Numbered from the stretch's first letter, positions 11,312 to 22,654 are shown. The stretch is DNA of 64,000 nucleotides from Folioceros fuciformis (GCA_049999805.1 JBNGIO010006303.1:139775-203774), one strand, 5' to 3'. Notes: generated from the sequence alone by a model not told the origin. Numbers and translations: made by a program.

Positions 11312-11812
11312 GCAGATGTAATCGCCAAGGCTGCCACTCTTCTTCCCATTTCCCGCGAAGATCGGATCCTATCAGTGTTCAGAGCTCGCCAGCAAATTCA
11401 TGCTACAAGTCTACAGGAGTGGCGTTTACGATGGGTTTCCTCAACTAAGGCTTTTGCGTTTAAGAGGGTGGTGCTTGGTGGCCCTTCGGCCTCGTTGCTG
11501 CAACGCCTTGGTCTCCATGACCATAAGCTCTCATCATTTCTCACCCAGCTTCGGACTGGGCATATGGCTATTGGGGCTTACTTTTGGAGATTCAACATTG
11601 CAGAGGATCCATTTTGTCGGAAATGCTGGTCTTCAGAAGAAACTCGTCACCACATCCTTGGCCAGTGTATGGCCACTCGCAACACTTGGATCCAGATGTT
11701 TCAAGGCTCTTACTATGATATCCGGCAACTTCTTAGTGTTCCCAAACTCAGGGAAAAACTTCTCTTACTTCAAGGCGATTGGCGATTACTTAACTTGGGC
11801 TTATTGACATAG
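11312..11812 (+). pseudogene. LINE (non-LTR retrotransposon) ORF2 C-terminal end
   Basis: The peptide begins with the end of an RNase H-like domain (ADVIAKAATLL), continues through FLTQLRTGHMAIGAYFWRF and a C-terminal zinc motif CRKCWSSEETRHHILGQC (C-x2-C-x8-H-x4-C counting the second H), and ends in TAG/TAA context at 11812. This order is typical of LINEs carrying a C-terminal RNase H. The endonuclease and reverse transcriptase are gone. The frame is open into the minisatellite on the left, so the long open frame from 10661 is a chance fusion. Confidence 0.75.
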
Positions 11813-11968
11813 CTATCTAGATTTGCTATTTTGTTAGCTCTAATCCTCTTTCTTTTGCGCTTTCCCAAAGTGTCCATTCAACCAAAGTGTCCATTCAATC
11901 ATGTTTTGATTCACGGCATCATAGCCTTACGGCTGCATACGCATAATGATAAATAAATAAATAAATAC
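11813..11968 (+). repeat. LINE 3' UTR and (TAAA)n tail
   Basis: About 135 bases of untranslated sequence end in gataaataaataaataaata at 11948-11967, a simple tail as expected for a LINE 3' end. Confidence 0.65.
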
Positions 11969-13576
11969 GTAGATACATTTATCTATTTCTATGCAAAGTT
12001 GACAAAAGGAGACTCTAAACTAGCCAATAGTGATCCAAAGAAGAAAACAATACATGGTTGTTCAAGTAAACAAAATTTATTAAACCAAGACTTAACTTGA
12101 GCATACCAAGAGTTAAGACTAGTATCATTAATCAAGATCATAGAAGAATTAGAAGCAAGAATATGATAAGGGTGTCATCACTGGCTCCTAGAAGTTGAAC
12201 CTAAATTCTACAAGAATGAAGAAAAGAACATATACAAAAACCATGGTCAAGCTCTGTTAATATCATTCTCAACAAAACATCTTTGTCATCTGCACAATAT
12301 TCCTATGTGTTAGTTCAAACATATAAAGGCCCATTGCTTTAGTTAAGGGTAGTTCCAATAGCAATGCATCACCAAATAAGGTAATTTGTAGTAGTCTAAC
12401 CTAATGACATGTGATTTTTCAGAGCTACTTCTATAGATGATGGTGATTGGTCAAAATGGACGAACTCCACTTCTAAACTTCCCCACGATCTCCCCCACCC
12501 CAACCATGGCCTTCACCTTGTTGGTTGCCTCGTAATGGTGGAAACCTAATGATGAATAGCCCATGAGATTGTTAGCATGGTAGAAAGGAAAGCCCCGATT
12601 GAAGACAGTCCGGGTAATGGATTTAACAATCACTAAGCTTGAAGTACGAAATGTGACTTTGGCAATGTTTGGGACGCGAAGGTTTGTCTTTCAAGGATCT
12701 CTCAAAAAAGCGATTCCAATCAGAACTGTGAAAATGTAAATTACTAGTGTACTGTCCCAGCAGATGGGACTGCGGAGTAGCCGCATCGGCAGCGTCATCC
12801 ATGTTGTCATTACGCTCGATTGGCTGCAAGTTGCCATGGAATCCTTCCAACAAATGTTTCTTTGACTTTGCTCGATTGGTTGCAAGTTGCCATGGAATCC
12901 TTCCAACAAATGTTTCTTTGACTTTGGCAAAGCGGCGTCGCGCGCCCCATCAGTGTCGAACACAACAATGTGTGATTCTGGAGCAATTTCCGTGGATGGG
13001 CAGTGCATTTTGCACCGCTTACTTGAACAGGCCGCGTACAAGTTGAACTCCCCAGCGAAGTGGTCGCCGCCTCTGGGTCCCCCGGGTAGGTCTCGGCACC
13101 AGACTCATGGGGGACTGGCAGGGACGGAACAACGTGGTCCACTTGATGGGTTGGATGCAACAGTGGTAGTACAGGAGTTCCAGGGAAGGATGGATCCGGG
13201 GCAACCGTGGTGATGTTCACTTTCACTTTTGCCGCTGGTACTGACAGCCTGCGTGTGCTTACGGCGACTTCGTCCGGATTCAGGAGGGAAGCTTCACCAG
13301 AGGAACCACCGATTCTGCAAATTCAGTCACGGGGAGAGAGAGAAAAAGAGAAGCGTGTATCTTCTGTGCTAAGCTTGGGACAGGACGCGGCATCTAGCCA
13401 GCCTCAAGGAGCTACCGAGTCGATGGCTGGTGTAGGCTAGTTGCCGTGCACTGTTTCCCTTGTATGCAGGAGGCCAGGTGCGCAGGCGAAGTCGGCGCAC
13501 AAGGGTGTGAGCATCGGCACTAGCCGGAAGAAGGTCCTGCGACTCCACCTGGAATCCTCACGGCTGGCCGCTCACA
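11969..13576. other. Unassigned, no gene recognised
   Basis: There are only short overlapping frames and no protein similarity recognised. A 56-bp tandem duplication lies inside (12815-12926). The right half becomes GC-richer towards the DUF247 gene and may hold its promoter. Confidence 0.4.
12815..12926 (+). repeat. 56-bp tandem duplication
   Basis: The block beginning ctcgattgg(c/t)tgcaagttg is repeated once after exactly 56 bases (starts at 12815 and 12871), with one or two mismatches. Confidence 0.85.
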
Positions 13577-15313
13577 ATGCAGATGCCTGAACCGTTTGGG
13601 AGGACGGACGATGTCTCGCAAAATGGCTGTTCAGGGACACCACATCCCTCGGTTGAGGCTGCACAAACAGAAGGTCCCTCAAGGGACCGTCCAGGGCCAT
13701 CATCTTTAGGCGATCCTGGACTAGGACATGAGTGGATCATTCACTTCAAAAAAGAAATGAAACGGTTCGAGCAGCAAGAGCTTGGTCGGGGCATGCGCAT
13801 CAAGTATCCGTACGTGGTGCCCAAGCACATGAAGGTGCTCAAAGAGTCGGCATACAGTCCTCAGGGCCATCTGCACCTGGGTTTGAACCTGAGGTGCAAT
13901 GCGACCAAGCAAGAGGACCAGCACATGACCCGACTCAAGGCCAACTGGGCAAACAACTACATTCGATGGAGGTTGCGGATAGGAGTTCTGACTGACAGCA
14001 GAGCTAGCAGCGACTCCGGATCCACCGCAGAAGCGCTGGCTGAGGGGTGGCACGATTTTGTGCAGGGGTTGGACATCGATGTAGATGCTGCCGTGGAGTG
14101 TTACGAGCTGGGCTTCCACTATGTCCCTGACCAGCACAAGGAGCTCTTCAAGGAGATGTTGGCAGTGGATGCCTTGTTCCTCGTCACTTACTTGCTCTAC
14201 CTCTCTGGGGATCTGCCCGTGCGTGGCTTTAGCTGGTTGGTGCACGACCCTCAATTCAAGGCAGCAAACAGCCACTCCTTTCTCCACGACCTTTTTCTGC
14301 TGGAGAATCAGATACCCCTCCGAGTCGTGGAGGTTGTTGTTCAAGACTTTTGCAAATGGAGGAGCTTGCGTGGTAGGTCCAGGGACGAGCTGGCCCGTCC
14401 CAACATAGAGTTCAAGGAGCCAGCGCAGATGTTGATGAAGAAGCTGGTGCTGGCGGCAGTGGATCGCAGGCTCAGAATGGTGTTTCCTACTACCACGCCC
14501 CAACTTGCCAGCCTCCAGGTTGTGTATGAGCGGAGGAGCCTGCAGGCTGACCTGAAGGCTGGCCATAATGGCCCGCAGCGTGGCCATGAGGAGGTACCGG
14601 TGGCAAAACCATTCCCTCAGTCGCCCTCAGGACCTGCTACAAGTACTAGTAGCACAGAACTGGTATGGGTGGTGGACATTGGGCTATGTGACCACTTGCT
14701 GGACTGCCTTCTAGAAGCCATTTGCACCCAACCCGAGTCTTGGAAGGGCGACAAAAACAAGGAGCAGGATGCGGAGGACATTGCAAAGATACTAGCGGCT
14801 GGAAACGGTACTCCAATTGCAAGCTGGGCCCAAAGTCAAGGTTGGGGGTTCTCGCAGCCAGGCAACTTTTCGTCCATCTACAGGGTGAAAAGCGAAGGGA
14901 GCCATGCATTTCACGATGTCTACAAGCTGAAAGCGGTTCAAGGGTGTAGTGACGCCGTCAAGCAGGAAATCCTCGAGTCAATGGTCTGTGACGGTGAAGG
15001 AAGTGGATATGTCGTCTCATATATATATAAGTGGATATGTTATCTCATCTTGAAGTATTTCGCAGAAGTGGCGGCTCTGCTAGAAGCGCTAGACAACTTG
15101 GTTGACTATGCGGTTAAAGGCACGGACCTGCTTCTTTTGAAAGTGACTGCTAATAACTCTGGCCCTATGTTGGAGGTTGTACTGGAGGGCCTGGCGGCTC
15201 GTGGCTACACAATACAAACCCAGAAATCAAGAAATCAACGAAAGAGAAAGACAACTCAGGATTGCGCGCCAGGGTTTGCAGATTCCACAGCGCAGGACAC
15301 CTCCGCATCTTAG
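13577..15313 (+). CDS. DUF247 plant protein, N-terminal and middle part
   Basis: A 578-codon open frame from ATG at 13577. DUF247 proteins are a plant-specific family of largely unknown role, usually ending in one membrane helix. Family features: a start block (IKYPYVVPKHMKVLKESAY, then a PQG-HL-LG stretch) at about residues 75-105, the VDALFLVTYLLYLSGD block near 200-215, and HDLFLLENQIPLRVVE near 240-255. The later part (residues 340-578) is less typical, and the membrane helix is absent. A clear DUF247 C terminus follows 280 bp downstream, so this frame probably represents the first exon(s) of one larger gene that is now split. The stretch 15018-15040 (atatatat) and the text after about 15000 may be intron or insertion. 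Confidence 0.7.
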   Translation: MQMPEPFGRTDDVSQNGCSGTPHPSVEAAQTEGPSRDRPGPSSLGDPGLGHEWIIHFKKEMKRFEQQELGRGMRIKYPYVVPKHMKVLKESAYSPQGHLHLGLNLRCNATKQEDQHMTRLKANWANNYIRWRLRIGVLTDSRASSDSGSTAEALAEGWHDFVQGLDIDVDAAVECYELGFHYVPDQHKELFKEMLAVDALFLVTYLLYLSGDLPVRGFSWLVHDPQFKAANSHSFLHDLFLLENQIPLRVVEVVVQDFCKWRSLRGRSRDELARPNIEFKEPAQMLMKKLVLAAVDRRLRMVFPTTTPQLASLQVVYERRSLQADLKAGHNGPQRGHEEVPVAKPFPQSPSGPATSTSSTELVWVVDIGLCDHLLDCLLEAICTQPESWKGDKNKEQDAEDIAKILAAGNGTPIASWAQSQGWGFSQPGNFSSIYRVKSEGSHAFHDVYKLKAVQGCSDAVKQEILESMVCDGEGSGYVVSYIYKWICYLILKYFAEVAALLEALDNLVDYAVKGTDLLLLKVTANNSGPMLEVVLEGLAARGYTIQTQKSRNQRKRKTTQDCAPGFADSTAQDTSAS

Positions 15314-15590
15314 CGCAGGGTTACAAGTACCGCTAATTCCACGATACGAGATGGTTACAAGGCAGAATCTCTGGAATGTGCATCCAGGTTGAAGAGAGTC
15401 AGTATCACCTTAGGTATACATATACATGCACATGCCATGTGTTACTTACTACATTATAGACAGCATGTTTCTACCCAACCCTCACATTTGCTTGTTTTTA
15501 GTCTCGTGTCGTCCTGCCTAATAATCATGCATTCGTTCTTGTTGAGGCACTAATCAGAGCTTCCAACTCCAACGTGGTGACCTACAACAG

Positions 15591-16080
15591 GTGTTTGCAA
15601 CGCAATGAAGCAAATCCATGTGCAAAACAACTCAGTATTGATGTTGCCCCGACTGACCATCGATGACAGTATACCGACGCGCTCTTCCGAAACCTGGCGG
15701 TCTGGGAGCGCATCAAGACGGTAGGTGGGATCACACCATTCGCCTGCTTCATCAAGCTGCTGGACAACCTGATCGACACGGAGGACGACGTAGCGGTGAT
15801 GAGGGCAGCGGGGGTGCTTGTTCACCACCTGGGTAGCGATGCCGCCGTGGCCACCATGGTGAATGACCTGGTGGTGGGCTTGTGATCTTACACTTCCGAA
15901 GCGTGGGCAAACATGCTTCACCAGCTCAATGTCCGCACCAAGGACACGACCAAACAGTACTGGGCGGAATTCAAGGACAACTATTTTTCTAGGCCTTGGC
16001 ATACCACTGCCACTCTAGCTGCCACTCTCCTCTTGCTTCTCACTTTGGGACAAACTATTTTCGCAGCAATGCAAGTGTAG
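15591..16080 (+). pseudogene. DUF247 C-terminal exon with frameshift and stop
   Basis: After a plausible acceptor (cctacaacag at 15590) the sequence reads MKQIHVQNNSVLMLPRLTID, shifts frame at about 15670, then continues ALFRNLAVWERI, LLDNLIDTEDDVAVM, and VLVHHLGSDAAVATMVNDL. An in-frame TGA lies at 15882-15884. It then resumes to YWAEFKDNYFSRPW and a C-terminal membrane helix (TLAATLLLLLTLGQTIFAA) before TAG at 16078-16080. This is the canonical DUF247 tail: a leucine-rich block, an LG-D-AVA-MVNDL block, YF-PW and one helix. The one-base loss plus the nonsense codon indicate a pseudogene, unless the upstream frame is a self-sufficient truncated protein. Confidence 0.75.
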
Positions 16081-16270
16081 CCACATTGTTGTAATGGAAG
16101 AGTGGCTGCCACTCTCCTCTTGCTTCACACTTTGGGACAGACTATTTTCGCAGCAATGCAAGTGTAGCAACTTGATGCAAGTGTAGCCACGTTGCTGTAA
16201 TGCTTCTCACTTTGGGACAGATTATTTTCACAGCAATGCAAGTGTAGCAAAGTGTAGCCACGTTGCTATA
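16011..16270 (+). repeat. Tandem copies of the DUF247 3' end
   Basis: The last coding segment (ctctcctcttgcttctcact, ttgggaca, actattttcgcagcaatgc, aagtgtag) recurs about 90 bp and again about 175 bp downstream in increasingly short form, giving three copies of the membrane-helix coding end and stop. Confidence 0.8.
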
Positions 16271-16310
16271 ATAGAGTGCAAATCCTAAAGTTAACAAAAA
16301 GCATAATTAG

Positions 16311-16610
16311 TGTAGGATAGTTGGATGATATTGGCTACCACTCCTGGTTTGGGGATTATTCTAATGATAACTAGTGCTGATAATGATTAAAGGGTTTGTG
16401 TTGTTAAGATAACATATGTAGAGTTTGTGCTGTTAAGATAAGATATGTAGAGTTATATTTAGAATATTTAAGTGACGTTACATATGAGTTGTAAGTTTTT
16501 AGTTTAAGTTGTATTTTGTGTTTTATAAACCAAGTCTCTTTTATTGAACCAATGATGCAAATCTTAATGTTTTAATGTAATTCCTTTGCATTTACCTCCA
16601 TAATTTGTCA
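16311..16610 (+). repeat. Putative 5' LTR of copia F
   Basis: A 300-bp segment starting TGTAGGATAG and ending TTTGTCA lies directly before a primer-binding site. TG...CA ends and the adjacency to the site support an LTR, but no second copy is present. An internal direct repeat (gttaagataa-atatgtagagtt) occurs near 16400-16455. Confidence 0.55.
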
Positions 16611-16622
16611 TGGTATCAAAGC
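16611..16622 (+). promoter_or_regulatory. Primer-binding site of copia F
   Basis: TGGTATCAAAGC resembles the usual copia site complementary to initiator methionine tRNA and abuts the LTR end. Confidence 0.75.
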
Positions 16623-17677
16623 CATGTTTGTTGTTGGATGAATGCACAACAAAATTATGCATAAGAAAATGTGTGCAATTTTATATTCGTTTGTTTTCTT
16701 GTTTTGAAATTAATTGAATTTCAAGAAAAATAATCTTTAAAAGAATGTTTTCATTCTTGATTAATTTGATAAATGCAAATAGATTCTACATAATCAGGTA
16801 AATAATCTAATGCACTTCCATTTGAATTGATAGTTAGATTAATTCAATGGAGGCCCACTAGAGTAGCTGCATGGCTAGCAGAATTATATGTCAAATATCA
16901 AATAAAGAAAACAAACAATGCAGAGTTTCCGTATTTTAAAATTCAAGAATTTTGCTGGTAGCCATGGCCAGTAATTATGGCCACCAGCATAGGGATCAAT
17001 GTCCTATAGAAAGGATCCCTATTTATAATAAAGCTAGAATTTCTGATGGATTGTCAATCGCATCCCAACTCCATCAAAGAATTTTGCAGTGAAGCCAAAT
17101 AAATCAGTCACAATTATTTTTAATTACTGATCTGCAAATAGCTTTCAATGTTTTAATTGCAGCACTTTACCCAATAAAGTCGAATTTGTTGTTTGCTCTT
17201 CCTTCACAAGAATTATTAAATTCATCAAGAGGATGTGTACAGAAAGGCATGTAGGACATAATTTTTATGATCCTTCTTTTGCTGAGCCCGTCACACAAAT
17301 AGATGTCAATACAAAAATTCAACGCTTTGAGACAAGCAATAAGATTTTAGACAGACGTTGCAATCAAATACGATGACATTTATCTACAACCAGCGTGGAC
17401 TTACAGTGCCTAAAGGAACAAATCTCTTACTTGGACTACAAGCTTGTCATGCTATTGAAATCCAAGCAAATTAATGATTTAGCCTTCAGAAATATAGCCT
17501 GTAAGTGCGCATGGAAGGCAGAACGTGTACGAAGGTTTGCCTTACCCAATCTATGTTCCTTGTGCTCCACAAATATTTATAATAAAATCGATATGAGAAA
17601 CTCCAAGCCTGCAACTGGAAGAGGTGTGTGGGGGCGGTTTCTCCAACACCAAAAATATGCACTGTGAGTAGAAGTGT
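16623..17677 (+). other. AT-rich leader of copia F
   Basis: This lies between the primer-binding site and gag. A 90-codon frame at 17395-17667 has no recognised similarity. The base composition is clearly more AT-rich than elements A, B and D. Confidence 0.4.
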
Positions 17678-18045
17678 ATGGCCGAATCAGATAGTGATCA
17701 GGAAATAAATTTTGATATAAACAGAGCAGAGCCTATATTTACATCATCCAGATCCAATATGGGTGATACAGTGTCGTCATCATCTATCCTTAGCACAGAA
17801 ACTTTTAATGACAAGGATAGATTTAATGGTACTGACTTTGATATCTGGCTTATCCGGATGGAAGGGGTCCTAGAAATAAGAGGACTCCTGAAATATGCAA
17901 CTGGAAATATAGCTTTTCCTGGCGTGGGGACTGCAGCCGAAGTAAATTGGTTAGCTAAAGACAGCGCAGCCAAATACCTCATTTGTAGTGGCCTAACATC
18001 TGAAATGTTGAGGCAGACTACAAGGGTGAAGACTTCAGCTGAGAT
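17678..18045 (+). pseudogene. Copia F gag, N-terminal part, truncated
   Basis: The frame starts ATGGCCGAATCAG, contains an acidic N terminus and then the copia gag domain (FNDKDRFNGTDFDIWLIRM, TAAEVNWLAKDSAAKYLI). Gag-like sequence ends near TSAEI at about 18045, where antisense sequence of element E begins. The rest of F is missing. Confidence 0.75.
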
Positions 18046-18046
18046 C

Positions 18047-20722
18047 TTACGCCCTGAAGTGAAGAGACGTCTGTATATGTGTAAGATTGATTTGAACCTG
18101 CCTTGCATATTGTTGCTCCTTAGCACCTGGCGTTTCCACAAACTGAATGCCAAACTCACTGTCAATGCTCTCACTACTTGAGGATTCATATCCCTCATTT
18201 CCAGTTTTGCTGCTTTCTACTCTCCCCCTTACTGACATATCTGGGTCAGTGGTCTTCGGTTTACCATTCCGCAGTCTTCCAGACCATGGATTCACCGTTG
18301 GTGATCCACCATTGGTCACATCCTCACTCTTTGCTGGAATACTCTTAATAGTACTCTCCGCTGTGGGTTCGTCATAGGGTAGTGCAACTGAGGTGCTATA
18401 CCAGGAGGCTAACTCATCAAATACCACATCCCTGCTTATCAGGATCTCATGTGTGGATGGCACATAACACTTATATGCCTTCCTATTTCGTGCATACCCC
18501 AGAAAAACACTCTTCACTGCTTTAGGATCCAGCTTCCTACGCTTCTCATCAGGTACATGCACACATGCAATGCACCCAAACACCTTCAAGTGCCTAATAT
18601 CCGGCTTATAGCCATATAGTCTCTCAATTGGTGTACCATCATGAATTCCTGCCGTAGGAGTTCGATTCAGTACATACACTACTGTCATCACTGCTTCTGC
18701 CCAATAATCATTAGGTAAGCGCTTCTCATTCAGCATTGCCCTTGCTGTTTCCATGACTACCCTGTTCTTCCTCTCTACAACACCATTCTGTTGTGGTGTG
18801 TATCTGCAAGTCAACTGTCTTCGTATACCATGATCTGCAAGATACCTGTCAAACTCATTTGAGACATATTCTCCCCCTCCATCTGATCTTAAACAAGAGA
18901 TGGAGCAGCTGAACTCATTTTCAACATGCTTTTTGAAGTCCTTGAAAGACTCGAACACTTCATCTTTATGCTTCAGTATGTACAGCCACGTGTACCTGTT
19001 GAAATCATCAATGAAGGAGACATAGTAGTGGGTTCCTCCAAACGATGCATTTTGTGAAGGACCCCATACATCAGAGTGTATCAATTGCAAAGGTCTCGAG
19101 TTGTTTTGCACGTGTCGCACAAATGGAAACCTTGACTGTTTTCCAAATTGACATGCAGAACACACATGACCAAGATCAGCATACTTGAACTTGGGCAATC
19201 CTTCCACCACGATTTTCTGTTGCATAGATTTCAGCTTCTCTATGTTCACATGCCCAATCCTCTTATGCCATATTTCAACATCACGTATGGCACCTGCATC
19301 ATTTGCAAACATTGCTGCATTGAGCTCTGGAATGGATGCATCCAGAGTGAACATCTGTCCATTCCTACTACCTTTAGCAATCAATTTGCGCCCTCTGTTA
19401 TATTCTTGAATAAAGCATCCATCTTTATAGAATCGAACCTGCAGATTTTGTTCAGCCATCTGCCCAACAGACAACAGGTTCTTCGTAATGGTTAGAACAT
19501 GCAACACATCTTGCAGACTCTTTTGCTGACCATTCGGCATCCTAAGAGGAACAATTCCTCTGTGCTTTATGTCATGTTGTGTGTCATCTCCTGTACACAC
19601 ATGACCATGGGGACCTGCATCCATCTTGTTAAACCACTCGGCATGCGGAGTCATGTGGTTTGATGCTCCTGAATCAATGTACCATCTCTCATCATTCTGC
19701 CCATCCTGTTCAGAGAGATGTTGCATGGCAAACAACCTATCCTAGTCATTTCCAGCATTACTAGAGGAGGCATAGTTCCCATGCTGCCTTCCTTTTCCTC
19801 TCATGTCTACTTGCTGCTTATAGCAGTCCTTAGCAATATGACCAACCTTACCACTGTAGTAACACTCCTTGTCTCTATTGGAATGGTCATGAGATTGAAA
19901 AGAACCATCAGTTCCTCTTGTGGCTCTACCTACGCCTCTAAAACTTCGAGATTCTCTCTGGCCTTGCGCATTTCCTCCACGCCAATTGTCTTGCTGATTC
20001 TGCATGTTCCGAGCATCACCCCGTCCTCGGAATGAACCACAACCTCTGTGGCCTCTCCCGTGCTGGTTAGAAAAAAAAACAGTGTCTCTCCCTTGAGATA
20101 TACCTGAACTTATGTTCAGACCAAGCTTAACTTCCTCATGCAGCAACAAAGCAACCAATTCATCCAAACTTGGGAACTCAACTCTCACATAGATTGATGT
20201 GTCAAAGGACTTGTACTCCTTGCCAAGTGCGTTCAAAGTAACTGCAACCATGTCATCTTCCGTCACACTTGCATCGATTGTAGCAAGCAAATCAGCTATG
20301 GTCTTCACCTCTGTTGTATACACGAGTATGGATCTGCTACCTCGTGACAAGTTGTTGAACTGCTGCTTCAACTGGATTTTCCTAGCATGTGTGACATTTC
20401 CATAGTTCCTCATGAGTATGTCCCATGCATCCTTCGGAGACTCACATCCCGTGATCTATATGACCATAGTATCTGAAATGCTTAAGGAGAGCCAGTGTAA
20501 CACTTTACATGCCCTCTCAGTCCAATGCTTGTGAGCAGTCTTTCGCTCCTGTGATGGAGTACGATCCATCTCTGGTTCACTCTCATCACCTGTGCAGAGG
20601 TCCCAATAGCCTCTACCTACCAAGAAGTTCTTCATCCTGAACTTCCACAAAGCAAAATTCTTGTTATCCAACTTCTCTCCCACGACCTGAGAGATATTGT
20701 CTGATCCCTGCACATTAGCCAT
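18047..20722 (-). pseudogene. Copia E gag-protease-integrase
   Basis: Gag starts ATGGCTAATGTGCAGG at 20722 (ALWKFRMKNFLVGRGYW), has a stop at about 20456 and continues as an RGRG-rich region to 19742. The zinc knuckle reads CYYSGKVGHIAKDC, so its second cysteine is replaced by serine. A TAG at 19742-19744 separates gag from pol. Pol then keeps the protease site WYIDSGASNHMT, the pre-integrase block (WHKRIGHVNIEKLKSM) and a full integrase core (LIHSDVWGP, SDGGGEYVSNEF, TPQQNGVVERKNR) and ends at 18047 before RT. The single TAG between gag and pol could be decay or a programmed read-through; decay is more likely given the other damage. Confidence 0.9.
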
Positions 20723-20918
20723 GATTCAGGCTCCTTTACGCTCCTCCTAAGTCTCTCTCCCTCTTGCGTGCTCTTGCGCCTGTAGTGCCTGTTGCGGCTT
20801 CCTACGCCGTTGCGCCTCTTGCGCCTCTCAATGGCTTGCGTTACTAGCCACCTTTACGCTCACGGCCATAGCCTCAAACCCCCGCCATAGCCACCGGTGG
20901 CACCGGCACTCTCTCTCT

Positions 20919-20931
20919 GGCTCTGATACCA
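20919..20931 (-). promoter_or_regulatory. Primer-binding site of copia E
   Basis: On the minus strand TGGTATCAGAGCC directly follows the LTR end. It is an exact match to the common plant copia site for initiator methionine tRNA. Confidence 0.9.
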
Positions 20932-21192
20932 TGTTGAAATAGCACCACAGGCTTAGAAGGACTCCATTGTTCCTTACTTATGGTGCACAAGATGCTACAT
21001 ATATAGCCTTCAGGCGGGGCAACCCTCAATAAGATAAGCCTTAGTCTCAAGGGTGCAATATCCTAGTATATCCTGATATATACTGATAACACTTAGGTGA
21101 TAGATAACTACGAGTTCAATATGGGATAATCTACTCTATCCTAAGTGTTGTATGCTCTTAATAACAATTCAGTGAGAGCTTGATTTCTAACA
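20932..21192 (-). repeat. 5' LTR of copia E
   Basis: This 261-bp segment is bounded on the plus strand by TGTTGAAAT and ATTTCTAACA, an imperfect terminal inverted repeat, with the primer-binding site next to it. A TATATATA stretch near 20998 could be the promoter. No 3' partner is present because the element is truncated. Confidence 0.8.
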
Positions 21193-21304
21193 ACTTTGTG
21201 AGAACTTGTGTTATTTAACACAAATCATTCCCTTGGGATTGAATCCCAATGCTATAACAACAAAGAGGGTTTGTGTGGACCTCGCAACACCCCCGGGTGC
21301 GATA
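21193..21304 (+). repeat. About 110-bp direct repeat, left copy
   Basis: The sequence actttgtgagaacttgtgtt, then a palindrome TTGTGTTATTTAACACAA, then cattcccttgggat-gaatccca and gagggtttgtgtggacctc recurs at 22655-22764. The copies differ at several positions. Confidence 0.85.
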
Positions 21305-22654
21305 TTTTTCCCCCACACCTAGCAATGGCCGTTGCTGGACAGGAGGTCCAGGCAAGCGAGCGCATGTAGTGTTCTGAGGGTGTGGGTGTAGGTGGTGGAT
21401 GCTCTGTGACCGGGCTCCAGGGACAAATCGGGAGGAGAGACCTCGCTGAGTGTGAGACGAGCTCCCCAACTATCCTCGGGACGATCGCGTGGAGTGGTGA
21501 GAGTGTCGGAGGCCAAATCCGCGAGTTCGGAGTGGAAGTGGAAACCCCTTCCCTTAGCCTTCGGTGATCCATTATTCCTCCAAACTTCAGAGAGAAGAAG
21601 AGGCCCTGGAGGGGCGAGTCGGAGAGAGGTGTCGAAAGTCGCGAGTGGACTAAGAAATGAGAGTGTGTGAGTAAGAGTGCCGATGGTTGTGTGAAGTGAG
21701 GAGTGGTTTTGAGTGACTGCTGTTGTGAGAACTGTGAGTGGGCGCGAGTCGCGAGTGTCGCGACGGGGAATGGAGCGACTATATAACTGGAGGTCTTGTG
21801 TGACTGATGTGTGAGTGGCGGTTGATCGAGAGTTTGAAACTGGAGAGGCAAGTGTGACGCGTTGCAGAGCGATGACCGTGGCTGGTGAGTGAACGGCTGG
21901 AGTGTGAGAGGGGAGTGAGCCAGGGAGGGTTATGTATCGAGGAGGTAGGTCCGTGAATCGAAAAGAGGTCTGTACGCACGTGTGATGGAAGCGCGGTGGA
22001 GTGTGAGTGAGCCGAGACAGTGCTGTCAGGTTTTTTGGAGCTGTGTGTGTGTGTGTGTGTGTGTGTGGGTGCGCCGTCGTGCGCAGCAAAGTGTAAGGGC
22101 TCCTGAGGAAAACGGGAAGAGCCAGTGGCGAACGTGGGCAACGTGTGGGTACATATGGATGTGTAAACTGAGAGCTTATGAGCTTCGAGTTAGGGTAGTG
22201 AGTAGCGGTGAGTAGATGGAAGGGTGTGAACCGTGAGGGAAGAGTGGTCACAAGTGAGAGAGAGGACCGTCAGGAGGCATAAGCCGACCGTCAGGAGGCA
22301 TAAGCCAGAAAAGTAAGCCGTGGAGTAAGATAAAGAGAGGGAGTGAAGAGAGAGAGTAGAGAGAGTAAGGTAGAGAGAGAGAGAGGGTGGACCCCACTTG
22401 GGTAGCCGGTTGGGTGACCGTTGTGGAGAGACAACAGGAGTATCCGAGCGTAGTGGTAGCCGTAGGGGCGACGAAGTAGCTGAGAGCCGGTAGTTGGAGT
22501 GACACCCCTCGCGGTCGCCGAGTAGGTCCATCATGTAGTCCAGGGTTAAGGTAGTTGAGGAGACGACGGTGGTAGCCGAGTCGCGATGGGGTCGAGGGAG
22601 TTGAATAGGAGGTAGGTGAGCGGTAGATGAGTGAGACTGACCTTGGGTAGTAAC
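21305..22654. other. 1.35-kb GA/CT-skewed segment between direct repeats
   Basis: It is strongly purine-rich on the plus strand (gagagag, gagtgtgag). Long minus-strand frames (up to 310 codons) overlap each other, are rich in Ser/Thr/Pro/His/Leu, and show no recognisable domain, so they are probably by-products of the skew. It contains a (TG)n run at 22042-22067 and a 21-bp tandem duplication (gaccgtcaggaggcataagc plus c) at 22265-22306. It could be the inside of a non-autonomous LTR element. Confidence 0.45.

Larger units (their letters stand above)
18046..21192 (-). mobile_element. Ty1/copia element E, 3'-truncated
   Basis: Read on the minus strand: 5' LTR 21192-20932, primer-binding site, gag from 20722, protease and integrase down to 18047. 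Reverse transcriptase, RNase H and the 3' LTR are missing, and the broken end meets the gag of element F head to head. Coding decay is light: two nonsense codons in about 880 codons. Confidence 0.85.

Noticed and set aside
12810-13226. Minus-strand 138-codon frame over the 56-bp duplication
   Set aside because: No similarity; the apparent internal repeat comes from the tandem duplication.
19742-19744. Programmed stop read-through between gag and pol in copia E
   Set aside because: Another nonsense codon and a lost zinc-knuckle cysteine in the same gag point to ordinary decay.
21319-22251. Minus-strand frame of 310 codons and overlapping frames of 199 and 165 codons
   Set aside because: They overlap in different frames, follow the purine/pyrimidine skew, and have low-complexity Ser/Thr/Pro/Leu composition with no domain.
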